Below are positions 5,943-13,687 of a stretch of 15,862 nt of DNA, in pieces. Each line of letters begins with the position of its first letter. The first letter of the stretch is position 1. The stretch covers positions 1-15,862 of the forward strand of contig DATBMY010000524.1 of assembly GCA_036554605.1 (NCBI GenBank), given 5' to 3'. This DNA is from DATBMY01 sp036554605. GTDB lineage: Bacteria; Acidobacteriota; Blastocatellia; UBA7656. The notes below the pieces were generated by a model. It had not been told where the DNA came from and made no database searches. It saw nothing but the letters and a program-made list of their open reading frames with translations. The position numbers and the translations under genes are program-made.

Positions 5943-7901
5943 ATGGATGATACCAGTGGCGCAAGAAAAAGAGACAAAGGGGCTAAGCCGGACGTATCGA
6001 GAAGAAAGTTCATCACCAAAGCGATGGCCGGCGCGGGGGCGACTGCCGTAGTAGCCTTCAAAGGTAATGATGGCATCGCATCTGATACGGCCGACGCCAG
6101 GCAGATAAAAGTCCCTGATGAATTCGCCCAGTCCGCTCAGTCACAGCCGGCGAAAGCGAGCTTCCCGATGACCGGCGCGCAAGTCTTCGCGCGGGTCTGC
6201 AAGGAAGAAGGGCTCGCCGCGCTCTTCTGCTGCCCGGGCAATTACAGCGTCGTCAACGCCATCGCGCAGGAGGGCATCCCGACTTATTCCGGACGCCACG
6301 AGGGCGCGATGTGCCACGCCGCCGACGCCTTCTCACGCGTAACGGGCGAGGTCGCCGCCGCTTCGGGGACCGAAGGGCCGGGTTTCACAGACATGATCTG
6401 CGCAATCGCGGCCGCCAACGCCGCGCGCTCGCCGCTTCTCGTGCTCGCAAGCAACATGTCTATCTTCAACGAAGACACGGAGGCAGGCATACAGCTCGGA
6501 TACCAGCAGCCGACAACCGAGGGGCTGAAGAAATACGGCAAGCGGTTGCTCACGCCCGGCCGCGTTCACGAGTACGCCGCCTACGCCTTCCGCCAGTTGC
6601 GCTCGGGCGTCCCCCGGCCAGTGCATATTGATTTCCCGAGCGAAGTCTACCGGGCGCAATTCAAGACGGCGGGCGACCTGGCTTATTTTCATGACAAGGC
6701 CAGATACCGCACGGTGGCGAAGCCGCATCCGGGACCGAAGGATGTAAGCGCGGCGGTCGAGCTGCTCAAGCAGGCCGAGCGCCCGATCATCGTTTCGAGC
6801 AACGGCGTTTTCTACAGCCGCGCCTGGGATGCGCTCAAGCAACTGGCAGAGAAAGCGAACATCCCCGTCGTAGAATCGGGCGCGATGAAAGGGCAGTTTT
6901 CCGACGCGCACTCGCTTTCTGCAAACGCCGCGCCCTCGGCGCTCGCGAGCGCCGACGTAGTGCTGCTCGTCGGCCAGTACTGCATGCCGACCGTGGGCGA
7001 GTTCGCCTTCGGGCCTGATACGAAGTACATACGCGTTGACCCTTGCGCCGAAGACATCGGTCGCAACCTGCCGATTGACGTTGGCATAGTGAGCTGCGAG
7101 AAAGCCGCGCTCGAAGCACTCGTCGACCGCATCCCCGCGGGTAAGCACGACGCGTGGGTCGCGGAAGTTGCGGCCGCGCGGCAGAAATTCGAAGACGAGC
7201 TGGACGGTTATTATAAACAGGGCCTGAGCTACACCGACGCCGTGCATCCGGCGGTGATTGCCAAAGAGCTGAGCGATTTTATGTACCGGGGCAGCCTGCC
7301 CAAAGAGCAGACAACTTTCGTCTCAGGCGGGTACGGCATTGCCCGCTACGTGCGGCGGTGGCTGCGCGCCTACCGCCCGGGCCAGATCCTGAATGGCGCG
7401 TATCAGTATGGCGCGATCGGTCCCGACGTCGGCTACGCCTTCGGCGCAAGCGCTGCCGTCCAGAACGGCGTGAGCGTGCAGGCCGCGTACAAAGGCTCGC
7501 CCGTAATCTGCGTGACGGGAGACGCCGGGTTCGGCTATACGGCAATGGAACTGGAGACCGCCTCGAAGTATCGCATGCCGATAATCGTGATCGTCTATAA
7601 CAACAACGCCTGGGGCACGTGGACCGGAAACCGCCGCCACCCGGTCGCGTTGAGCCTCCACCTGTTTCAAGAGAACGTCCGGTACGACAAAGTCGGCGAA
7701 GCGCTCGGCGCGCACGGCGAGTATGTCACCAGGCCGCAGGATTTTCGCCCGGCGCTTGAGCGTTGCTACCAGGTCGCGGCGAAGGAGAGCCGCCCGTCGG
7801 TAATCAACTGCCAGGCGAAGAAAGAGGTCTGGTTGAGGGAGCAGTACCCGCCGGGATTTCTCGGCACGGTCGAGCCAGGCTGCATGTCTTATAACCACTG
7901 A
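5943..7901 (+). CDS. Tat-exported thiamine-diphosphate-dependent enzyme (acetolactate synthase / decarboxylase superfamily)
   Basis: A 652-residue protein. Residues 19-26 read SRRKFITK, a near-consensus twin-arginine motif, followed by a hydrophobic Ala/Gly-rich stretch to about 39, so it is predicted to be exported folded. The rest has the three-domain layout of the POX/ALS/PDC family: an N-terminal PYR domain (about 76-240) with the cofactor-activating glutamate E120 in GRHEGAMC, a central domain (about 265-400), and a C-terminal PP domain (about 440-625) with the diphosphate/Mg motif beginning GDAGFG (526-531) and ending NNN (553-555). Family members decarboxylate 2-oxo acids or make and break C-C bonds; the substrate cannot be told here. 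A periplasmic location is unusual for the family. AAGGTGG (5932-5938) precedes the ATG. It heads a run of co-directional genes for exported redox proteins, 97 nt before the next. Confidence 0.85.
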   Translation: MDDTSGARKRDKGAKPDVSRRKFITKAMAGAGATAVVAFKGNDGIASDTADARQIKVPDEFAQSAQSQPAKASFPMTGAQVFARVCKEEGLAALFCCPGNYSVVNAIAQEGIPTYSGRHEGAMCHAADAFSRVTGEVAAASGTEGPGFTDMICAIAAANAARSPLLVLASNMSIFNEDTEAGIQLGYQQPTTEGLKKYGKRLLTPGRVHEYAAYAFRQLRSGVPRPVHIDFPSEVYRAQFKTAGDLAYFHDKARYRTVAKPHPGPKDVSAAVELLKQAERPIIVSSNGVFYSRAWDALKQLAEKANIPVVESGAMKGQFSDAHSLSANAAPSALASADVVLLVGQYCMPTVGEFAFGPDTKYIRVDPCAEDIGRNLPIDVGIVSCEKAALEALVDRIPAGKHDAWVAEVAAARQKFEDELDGYYKQGLSYTDAVHPAVIAKELSDFMYRGSLPKEQTTFVSGGYGIARYVRRWLRAYRPGQILNGAYQYGAIGPDVGYAFGASAAVQNGVSVQAAYKGSPVICVTGDAGFGYTAMELETASKYRMPIIVIVYNNNAWGTWTGNRRHPVALSLHLFQENVRYDKVGEALGAHGEYVTRPQDFRPALERCYQVAAKESRPSVINCQAKKEVWLREQYPPGFLGTVEPGCMSYNH

Positions 7902-7998
7902 AAACGGCAGCCGGTATCGGGTATCTGGCGGCCGGTTATTTGAGGTTTCGGTTTTGAGATACCAGATTGGCTGACAAGCGCCACCGGCTATCGACAAA
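7902..7998. repeat. Repeat-rich spacer with long-loop inverted repeat
   Basis: This 97-nt gap has imperfect tandem pieces (CCGGTATCGGGTATCTGG region) and an inverted pair GGTATCT (7919-7925) / AGATACC (7957-7963). Its GGCCGGT followed by T/G-rich sequence with TTTGAG, and its CACCGGCTATC end, resemble the spacer at 13688-13799. It may be a dispersed intergenic repeat. No convincing promoter or terminator was seen. Confidence 0.35.
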
Positions 7999-8460
7999 AT
8001 GGCAAAGCGGTCTTTGGATATAGTCAGAGAGAGCTTGCAGGCTTACGCCGACCGGGGCGTGTTTCGCGGTTTCAGCGAAGTCAAGAAGGGCCATTTCAAA
8101 TTCATGTATGGAATCAGTCGCCAGATGGAATTGAGCGTGGATGAGGCAAAGCGCGAGCTGCGATTCAAGAAGCTTCTGCCCGGCGTAGCGGCAAGCTCGC
8201 CGTTGTATGCCGAATTGAAGAGCTTCATCAATCGCCGGCACGACCACGAATTGCCCGAGCACCGGCGCATTGACCGCCGCCGTGCCGAAATATCATGCGC
8301 GAACCGTGGAGGCTTTGTCTCAATCTCACTCAAGGTCAAAAGAAATGAGTACGCATACGGGGTCAACCGAATCGTCAACCTCGCGCACGAGCTTTTTCTG
8401 CACCTGAAAGATGCGCACCCGGAATATCTTGCTGAGAATTTTGACGTGCCTCTGGAATAA
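7999..8460 (+). CDS. Conserved-looking hypothetical protein, cytoplasmic, basic
   Basis: A 153-residue protein with no signal peptide or membrane segment, rich in Arg/Lys. I recognise no named domain. Visible stretches are an N-terminal helix ending in YADRGVFRGFSEV (about 16-28), a basic middle with INRRHDHELPEHRRID (about 77-92), NRGGFVSISLKVKRNEYAYG (about 101-120) that looks like two beta strands, and a C-terminal helix with NLAHELFLHLKDAHPEYLAENF. The composition and absence of frameshifts argue for a real gene, and the pattern feels like a small family of unknown function common in soil bacteria. No clear Shine-Dalgarno precedes the ATG. It sits between the Tat-exported TPP enzyme and the cytochrome genes, and is the only predicted cytoplasmic product of the run, so a regulatory or assembly role is conceivable but unsupported. 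Confidence 0.75.
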   Translation: MAKRSLDIVRESLQAYADRGVFRGFSEVKKGHFKFMYGISRQMELSVDEAKRELRFKKLLPGVAASSPLYAELKSFINRRHDHELPEHRRIDRRRAEISCANRGGFVSISLKVKRNEYAYGVNRIVNLAHELFLHLKDAHPEYLAENFDVPLE

Positions 8461-8491
8461 TATTTGGCCGATATTCGGAAGGAGAATAGCG

Positions 8492-8911
8492 ATGCGACAT
8501 CTCAAGGTCGTTGGTTTTATCGTCTTCGCGGCGGCTTTGTGGATCGCGAGCGTGATGGGAGCTTCCGGGCAGGGTCAGGAGTCACACCGCAACGCGGAAG
8601 CGCGGAAGCTCAAGAACCCCGAGCCGAATAGTGCCGAATCCTCGGAAGCCGGCAGGAAATTGTATCAGCGTTATTGCGCTTCGTGTCACGGCCCTAACGG
8701 CAAGGGGGATGGTGCCATGGCGCTTTCCGGAGGCACGCCGTCCGACTTGACCGATGGCACATGGGATTACGGATCAACTGATGGCGAAATATTCGCCGTC
8801 ATACGCGACGGCGTATCGAGCGATATGCTCGCGTACAAAGAGAAGCTCAGCGAAAAACAGATCTGGCAGCTGGTCAATTTCATCCGCGGCATCGGGCCTA
8901 AGACGAAATAG
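8492..8911 (+). CDS. Exported monoheme cytochrome c (class I, CBB3-III-like)
   Basis: A 139-residue protein. The frame is open from 8411, but the ATG at 8492 has AAGGAG (8479-8484) 7 nt upstream and starts a proper signal peptide (MRHLK, hydrophobic to about residue 24), so the longer version is rejected. One heme-binding motif, C62-A-S-C-H66, is followed by GPNGKGDG. The likely axial methionine is Met112 in SSDMLAY, and the C-terminal helix is EKQIWQLVNFIRGI, all typical of small periplasmic class I cytochromes. It should shuttle electrons, most simply from the PQQ dehydrogenase encoded 43 nt downstream (or between the heme-copper proteins and the respiratory chain). The gene begins 31 nt after the preceding stop, which suggests one transcript. 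Confidence 0.93.
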   Translation: MRHLKVVGFIVFAAALWIASVMGASGQGQESHRNAEARKLKNPEPNSAESSEAGRKLYQRYCASCHGPNGKGDGAMALSGGTPSDLTDGTWDYGSTDGEIFAVIRDGVSSDMLAYKEKLSEKQIWQLVNFIRGIGPKTK

Positions 8912-8954
8912 ACTTTCTCGATAGCGGTAGTCGCCCGGCAGCGCGGGAAGGCTT

Positions 8955-10853
8955 ATGAAGAGACGGGACCTCATATCAATCGGCGCGCTTTTCGCCGCAT
9001 TCCTTTTCGCGGGATCCGTGTGGCCCTCTCTCTCTTTATCGTCCGAAAAGATAGACACAACTTTCAATGAAACAGGTCCGCGGCAGCAAGCGCCAATCGT
9101 GTCGCCGGAAGGGGCCGCGCTCTACCAGGAAAGGTGCGCCGCGTGCCACGACAGCCCGCAGGACCGAATCCCACCGCTCTTCTTAATAAGAAGGCGGTCG
9201 GCTGAAGACGTGATACAGACGCTGACCTCGGGTTCGATGAAGCAGCAGGCGTCGGGTCTCAGTGCAGATCAGATTCGCGCCCTCGCAATTCACCTGACGG
9301 GGAAACAGCCAGTCGCGCCGGTTAAAACAGACCTGGACGCGAACCTCTGTAAAGCGAACGGAGGCGCGATCAACCCGAACGGCCCGCGGTGGAACGGCTG
9401 GGGGCGGGACCCCGAAAACTCGCGCTACCAGCCCAGGCCGGGCATCAAGGCTGAAGACGTCCCAAGGTTAAAGGTCAAGTGGGCGTTCGCGCATCCCGGC
9501 ACGATGGCTACGGGGCAGCCGACCATTATCGGGGACCGGATATATCTCACGACCGAAGTCGGTATCATCTATTGTCTCAACGCGCGGACGGGCTGCACCT
9601 ACTGGACGGCGAACGCGGGCGCGGCGGTGCGCGCCGCCATAAGCTTCGGCCCGCTGCCCGCTGGGTCTAAAGCGAAGTTTGCAATCTATTTCGGCGACGA
9701 GAAAGCGAACGTCCAGGCGCTGGACGCGGCGACCGGCACTCTGCTGTGGAAGACAAAGATAGAAGATCACCTGCTGGCGCGCATAACAGGCTCACCCATC
9801 CTGTACCGTGACCGAATTTACGTGCCCGTCTCGTCGTTTGAAGAGACGGCCGGACGCGATTCCAGGTATGAGTGCTGCACATTTCGCGGCAGCATAGTCG
9901 CGCTCGACGCCTGTACGGGCAAAGTGATCTGGAAGAGTCACACGGTGCGGGAGGCGCCAAAGCCTTTCAAGAAAAATTCTATGGGGACGCAGATGCACGG
10001 TCCGGCTGGGGGCGCCATCTGGTCTGCCCCGACCGTTGACGCAAGGCGCGGGGTGATTTACGGCGCGACCGGCAACTCATACACCGACGTCGCGACCGGC
10101 CATACTGATTCGATCATGGCATTCGACCTGGCGACGGGCGAACTCAAATGGACGAATCAGGTCACGCCCAAAGACAACTTCCTCGTCGGGTGCCGGCAGG
10201 CGGGCGTGGGCAACTGCCCGGAAGAGGCCGGGCCTGACCATGACTTTGGAAGCTCTGTGATTATTCGCACGCTCCCAAACGGCAAACAGATCCTGCTGGC
10301 CGGACAGAAATCGGGCGTGATGTACGCGCTCGATCCCGACGACAATGGCAAGAAGTTGTGGGAGGTAAAGCTCGGCAATGGCGGGGCGCTAGGCGGCATC
10401 GAGTGGGGGTTCGCCGCCGACCAGGAGAAGGTCTACGTTCCCATGGCCGACGTGAGCGGCGCAGCTCGCAAGCCCGGCATTACGGCGCTGAAGATTGCGA
10501 CCGGCGAAAAGCTCTGGCACGTTCCCGCGCCGAAAGTCGCGTGTAGCTGGGGGACGACGCGCTGCAATAATGCTCAATCGCAGGCGGCGACCTTGATCCC
10601 GGGCGTGGTCTTTTCGGGCACGGCCGACGGGCACCTGCGCGCTTACTCGACCAAAGACGGGGCTATCATCTGGGACTTTGATACCGCGGCAACGGTCTAT
10701 AATGCGGTCAACGGGATGAAGGCTAAAGGCGGCACGCTCGACGGCGGCGGGCCTGTCGTCGTCGGCGGCGTGCTTTATGTGAATTCGGGCTATGCCCGGC
10801 TTGTCGGACATCCGGGCAACCTGCTGCTGGCTTTCACGGTGGATGGCAAGTGA
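8955..10853 (+). CDS. Cytochrome c-PQQ quinoprotein dehydrogenase, polyvinyl-alcohol-dehydrogenase-like
   Basis: A 632-residue exported protein (MKRR start, hydrophobic 6-29). Residues about 45-117 are a small cytochrome c domain with C61-A-A-C-H65 and probable ligand Met95 (GSMKQQ). Residues about 145-632 form a PQQ-type beta-propeller made of blade repeats (VGIIYCLNARTG, ANVQALDAATGTLLWK, GSIVALDACTGKVIWK, IMAFDLATGELKW, GVMYALD, ALKIATGEKLW, GHLRAYSTKDG). Adjacent cysteines 307-308 (ECCTFRGS) recall the vicinal disulfide of quinoprotein alcohol dehydrogenases. Asn374 in YGATGNSY and DHDF (428-431) lie where calcium/PQQ ligands and the catalytic acid are expected. The N-terminal heme plus propeller order matches polyvinyl-alcohol dehydrogenase (EC 1.1.2.6), but the true substrate may be another secondary alcohol. 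PQQ synthesis genes and an oxidised-PVA hydrolase are not in the window. The start has GGGAAG just upstream. Confidence 0.88.
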   Translation: MKRRDLISIGALFAAFLFAGSVWPSLSLSSEKIDTTFNETGPRQQAPIVSPEGAALYQERCAACHDSPQDRIPPLFLIRRRSAEDVIQTLTSGSMKQQASGLSADQIRALAIHLTGKQPVAPVKTDLDANLCKANGGAINPNGPRWNGWGRDPENSRYQPRPGIKAEDVPRLKVKWAFAHPGTMATGQPTIIGDRIYLTTEVGIIYCLNARTGCTYWTANAGAAVRAAISFGPLPAGSKAKFAIYFGDEKANVQALDAATGTLLWKTKIEDHLLARITGSPILYRDRIYVPVSSFEETAGRDSRYECCTFRGSIVALDACTGKVIWKSHTVREAPKPFKKNSMGTQMHGPAGGAIWSAPTVDARRGVIYGATGNSYTDVATGHTDSIMAFDLATGELKWTNQVTPKDNFLVGCRQAGVGNCPEEAGPDHDFGSSVIIRTLPNGKQILLAGQKSGVMYALDPDDNGKKLWEVKLGNGGALGGIEWGFAADQEKVYVPMADVSGAARKPGITALKIATGEKLWHVPAPKVACSWGTTRCNNAQSQAATLIPGVVFSGTADGHLRAYSTKDGAIIWDFDTAATVYNAVNGMKAKGGTLDGGGPVVVGGVLYVNSGYARLVGHPGNLLLAFTVDGK

Positions 10854-10892
10854 TCTTACCGCGCGGCAACTGACTCTAAGGAGGGCTTGCTC

Positions 10893-12236
10893 ATGAAACG
10901 CAAATTCAGTTTGAGCCTCTTGGCGGGCGTTATCTCGCTGGCGTTTTTCATGTCGGCGGTCTCGGACGGCGCCACTAGAAAAGAGGGCGTGGTGACTTAC
11001 ACCAGAGACGTCGCGCCGATAATCCAAAAAAACTGCCAGGTCTGTCACCGTCCCGGCGAAGTCGCGCCCATGTCGTTCATGAATTATAAAGAGGTTCGGC
11101 CCTGGGCTCGCTCGATAAAAGAGAAGGTCGTCACCCGCGAGATGCCGCCATGGTTTGCCGACCCCAAACACAACGAGTTCTCCAACGACTGCCGGTTGTC
11201 TGAGAAAGAGATTAATACCATAGTCGCCTGGGTCGAAGGGGGCGCTAAAGAAGGCGACCCGAAAGATATGCCGCCTAACCCGCAATTCACCGAAGGCTGG
11301 CAGATAGGGAAACCCGACGTTGTGCTTTCGATGACCACGGAGTTCAACGTCCCCGCTGAAGGCGTCATCCCGTACAAGTATTTCGCCGTTCCGACAAATT
11401 TCACCGAAGACAAATACGTCCAGTTTGCGGAGATTCGCTCGGGCGACCGCGCGCACGTGCATCATGTGATTGTCAGCGTGCGCTACCCCGAGCAGGGGCC
11501 GCTGCCCGCAGCCGGCGAGATTACTCCAGAGCAGCTCGCCGCATTGCGCCGGCAAACCTCGGACGCGCAGGCGCGCGGCGGGGGGGATTCTGACGGCAGG
11601 CTTGTCGGCTGGGCTCCGGGCGAAGCGCCGCAAATCATGCGGCCGGGCCAGGCGAAGCTTATAAAGAAAGGCTCGGTGCTCACCTTCCAGGTTCACTACA
11701 CGACTAACGGCGTGCCGGGCCGAGACCGCACGAGCGTAGGGCTGATCTTCTCGCGCGGGCCGGTCGAAAAGCGTGTCATAACGGCGGGCGCCGCCGCCCG
11801 CAACCTCGTCATCCCGCCGGGCGACCCTTATTACGAGTCAACCGCGACCTTCACGTTTAAGGAGGACAGTCACATTGACAGCCTGCACCCGCACATGCAC
11901 ATGCGGGGCAAAGACTTCAAATACACGCTCGTATACCCGGACGGGACTTCGAAGCTGCTGCTTTGGGTGCCGCGGTTCGATTTCAACTGGCAGCTTACTT
12001 ACTTCTTCAAAGAGCCGGTAGCGGCCCCCAAAGACAGCCGCCTGGAAGTTGTCGCGCACCACGACAACTCGATCAAGAACAAGTTCAACCCCGACCCGAC
12101 CGCGACCGTACGGTGGGGCGACCAGACCTGGGAAGAGATGATGATTGGCTATCTCGATTACACGCTCGACAAACAGGATTTGCGGCGGGCGCAACCTCAA
12201 GATGCCGTAAGCCGCGGCTCGAATAGCCGGAGATAA
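10893..12236 (+). CDS. Cytochrome c fused to a copper type II (PHM/DBH-like) monooxygenase fold, copy 1
   Basis: A 447-residue exported protein. TAAGGAGG (10877-10884) points to the ATG at 10893 rather than the TTG at 10887. After a signal peptide (1 to about 27) comes a c-type heme domain (about 34-118) with C48-Q-V-C-H52 and a conserved RPGEVAPM segment. Residues about 140-425 match the two-domain fold of peptidylglycine/dopamine monooxygenases, with candidate ligands for both coppers: His190-His191 (HVHHVIV) and His268 (QVHYT) for CuH; His334, His336 (HPHMHMRG) and Met416 in WEEM for CuM. Such enzymes use O2 and two electrons to hydroxylate C-H bonds. Here the attached heme could replace ascorbate as donor, which is inference. 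The start lies 39 nt after the PQQ enzyme gene and the stop overlaps the ribosome site of the next paralogue. Confidence 0.85.
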   Translation: MKRKFSLSLLAGVISLAFFMSAVSDGATRKEGVVTYTRDVAPIIQKNCQVCHRPGEVAPMSFMNYKEVRPWARSIKEKVVTREMPPWFADPKHNEFSNDCRLSEKEINTIVAWVEGGAKEGDPKDMPPNPQFTEGWQIGKPDVVLSMTTEFNVPAEGVIPYKYFAVPTNFTEDKYVQFAEIRSGDRAHVHHVIVSVRYPEQGPLPAAGEITPEQLAALRRQTSDAQARGGGDSDGRLVGWAPGEAPQIMRPGQAKLIKKGSVLTFQVHYTTNGVPGRDRTSVGLIFSRGPVEKRVITAGAAARNLVIPPGDPYYESTATFTFKEDSHIDSLHPHMHMRGKDFKYTLVYPDGTSKLLLWVPRFDFNWQLTYFFKEPVAAPKDSRLEVVAHHDNSIKNKFNPDPTATVRWGDQTWEEMMIGYLDYTLDKQDLRRAQPQDAVSRGSNSRR

Positions 12237-12247
12237 GGAGGAAAGCC

Positions 12248-13687
12248 ATGAGACGTTTATTAATCTCTCTGATCGCGGCGATTCTTGTGGCCGCGGCGAT
12301 GGCCGCCCGGAGAAACGAGGCGGCGAGCGTGACCTTTACAAGGGACGTGGCTCCGATCATCTTCACTAAGTGCGCAAACTGCCACCGGCCCGGCGAAGTG
12401 GCCCCGATGCCGCTGACTTCCTACAAGGAAGTGCGCCCGTGGAGCAAAGCGATCCGCGAAGAGGTGATCGAACGCACCATGCCGCCATGGTTCGCCGACC
12501 CGCACACCTCGTCGCTCAAGTTCGGCAACGACCGGCGTCTTTCGCAAAAAGAGATTGAGACGATAGTCGCCTGGGTCGACGCAGGCGCGCCGAAGGGCGA
12601 CGATCGTGACCTGCCGCCGATGCCGAACTACACACCGGGCTGGACGTTCGGCGAGCCGGACCTGATCGTCGAGATGCCCATAGACTTTGAAGTCCCCGCC
12701 GAAGGCGAATTGCCTATGCAGAACTTTTACGTGCCGGTCCCCTTCGGCGAAGAGCGCTGGGTGGAAAAGGTCGAACTGCGCCCGGGCAACCCGGCAGTCG
12801 TGCATCATTCGATTGCAAACGTCGTAAGGCTCCCCCAAGGGACGAGGATCGTAAACGGCAGGGCCGTTCGCGATGGCGCGGCCTCGGCGCTCAACAGCCA
12901 GTCGGCCCGCGAAACAGGGGGACTCAGCGAAGGCGGAGCGCGCGAAATCGCCCAGACTCAGGATTCCTTCACCCGGTCGGGCGCGTTTAAACTCGTCGGG
13001 CAGGCCCCGGGCAAAGGGTTTGAGAAGCACAGCCCCGGCACAGCCAAGCGCATCCTGCCGGGCATGTATTTTCAATTCAACATGCATTACCAGCCGAGCG
13101 GGCGCGCCGAACGAGACCGCTCGCGCCTCGGCCTCTGGTTCGCCAAGAAACCCGTCACTCATGAAGTGCTGACCAAGGGCGTCACCGACAGGATCTTTGT
13201 CGGCGGCAGGGAACTGACCGAGACCCGCCTGGTTAATGGCCGCGAAGTCAGGGTGCGCGGCAAGATTCCCAACATCCCGCCGAACGTTGACAACTGGGAG
13301 ATCGCGGGCGAAGTCGCGATCAAGGAGGCGATAACGCTTTATGCGTTCGCCCCTCACATGCACCTGCGCGGCAAGGACATAAAATACACGCTCGTCTGGC
13401 CCGACGGCCGCCAGCAGGTTTTGCTGAACGTGCCGAAGTTCGATTTCAACTGGCAGCTTCATTACGAGCTTGCCGAGCCATTGAAAATCCCTGCCGGCAG
13501 CAAGATAGTCGCGGTCGCTCACTACGACAACTCGGTCAAGAACCGCTACAACCCGGCTCCGGACAAGGAAGTCTTTTGGAGCGAGCAGAGCTGGGACGAG
13601 ATGTTCATCCCCTGGTTCGAGTACACGGTCGACAGCCGCGACCTGACGCGAATGCCCGCGCCTCAAAGCGCGAGCAAACAACAGTAG
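12248..13687 (+). CDS. Cytochrome c fused to a copper type II (PHM/DBH-like) monooxygenase fold, copy 2
   Basis: A 479-residue exported paralogue of the preceding product, beginning 11 nt after its stop. AAGGAGG (12235-12241) overlaps the upstream TAA, so translation is probably coupled. Layout: signal peptide (1 to about 26), heme domain with C42-A-N-C-H46 and RPGEVAPMPL, then the two-domain copper fold with His186-His187 (VVHHSIAN), His280 (NMHY), His370 and His372 (PHMHLRGKD), and Met452 in WDEM. All six PHM-type ligand positions are therefore occupied. Compared with copy 1 it carries longer insertions, notably about 195-245 and 312-345, suggesting a different substrate pocket rather than redundancy. 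The shared LVGxAPG segment and the RFDFNWQL/KFDFNWQL strand confirm the relationship. Expected location is the periplasm. The hydroxylase role is inferred from fold and ligands only. Confidence 0.86.
   Translation: MRRLLISLIAAILVAAAMAARRNEAASVTFTRDVAPIIFTKCANCHRPGEVAPMPLTSYKEVRPWSKAIREEVIERTMPPWFADPHTSSLKFGNDRRLSQKEIETIVAWVDAGAPKGDDRDLPPMPNYTPGWTFGEPDLIVEMPIDFEVPAEGELPMQNFYVPVPFGEERWVEKVELRPGNPAVVHHSIANVVRLPQGTRIVNGRAVRDGAASALNSQSARETGGLSEGGAREIAQTQDSFTRSGAFKLVGQAPGKGFEKHSPGTAKRILPGMYFQFNMHYQPSGRAERDRSRLGLWFAKKPVTHEVLTKGVTDRIFVGGRELTETRLVNGREVRVRGKIPNIPPNVDNWEIAGEVAIKEAITLYAFAPHMHLRGKDIKYTLVWPDGRQQVLLNVPKFDFNWQLHYELAEPLKIPAGSKIVAVAHYDNSVKNRYNPAPDKEVFWSEQSWDEMFIPWFEYTVDSRDLTRMPAPQSASKQQ

Noticed and set aside
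6333..7247. 304-codon minus-strand frame inside the TPP enzyme gene
   Set aside because: Antisense shadow of a motif-rich gene, with no start signal or family resemblance.
8411..8491. Upstream start for the monoheme cytochrome at 8411
   Set aside because: It overlaps the preceding gene by 50 nt and would bury the signal peptide; the ATG at 8492 has AAGGAG at proper spacing.
10389..11696. 435-codon open frame on the minus strand across the PQQ gene end and the first heme-copper gene
   Set aside because: It spans two well-supported genes and the gap with their ribosome site, and shows no domain; a composition artefact.
12260..13681. 473-codon open frame on the minus strand covering almost all of the second heme-copper gene
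   Set aside because: It exactly shadows a gene with clear motifs on the plus strand, has Arg/His/Leu-rich low-quality composition and no recognisable domain. Long antisense frames are expected in GC-rich coding DNA.
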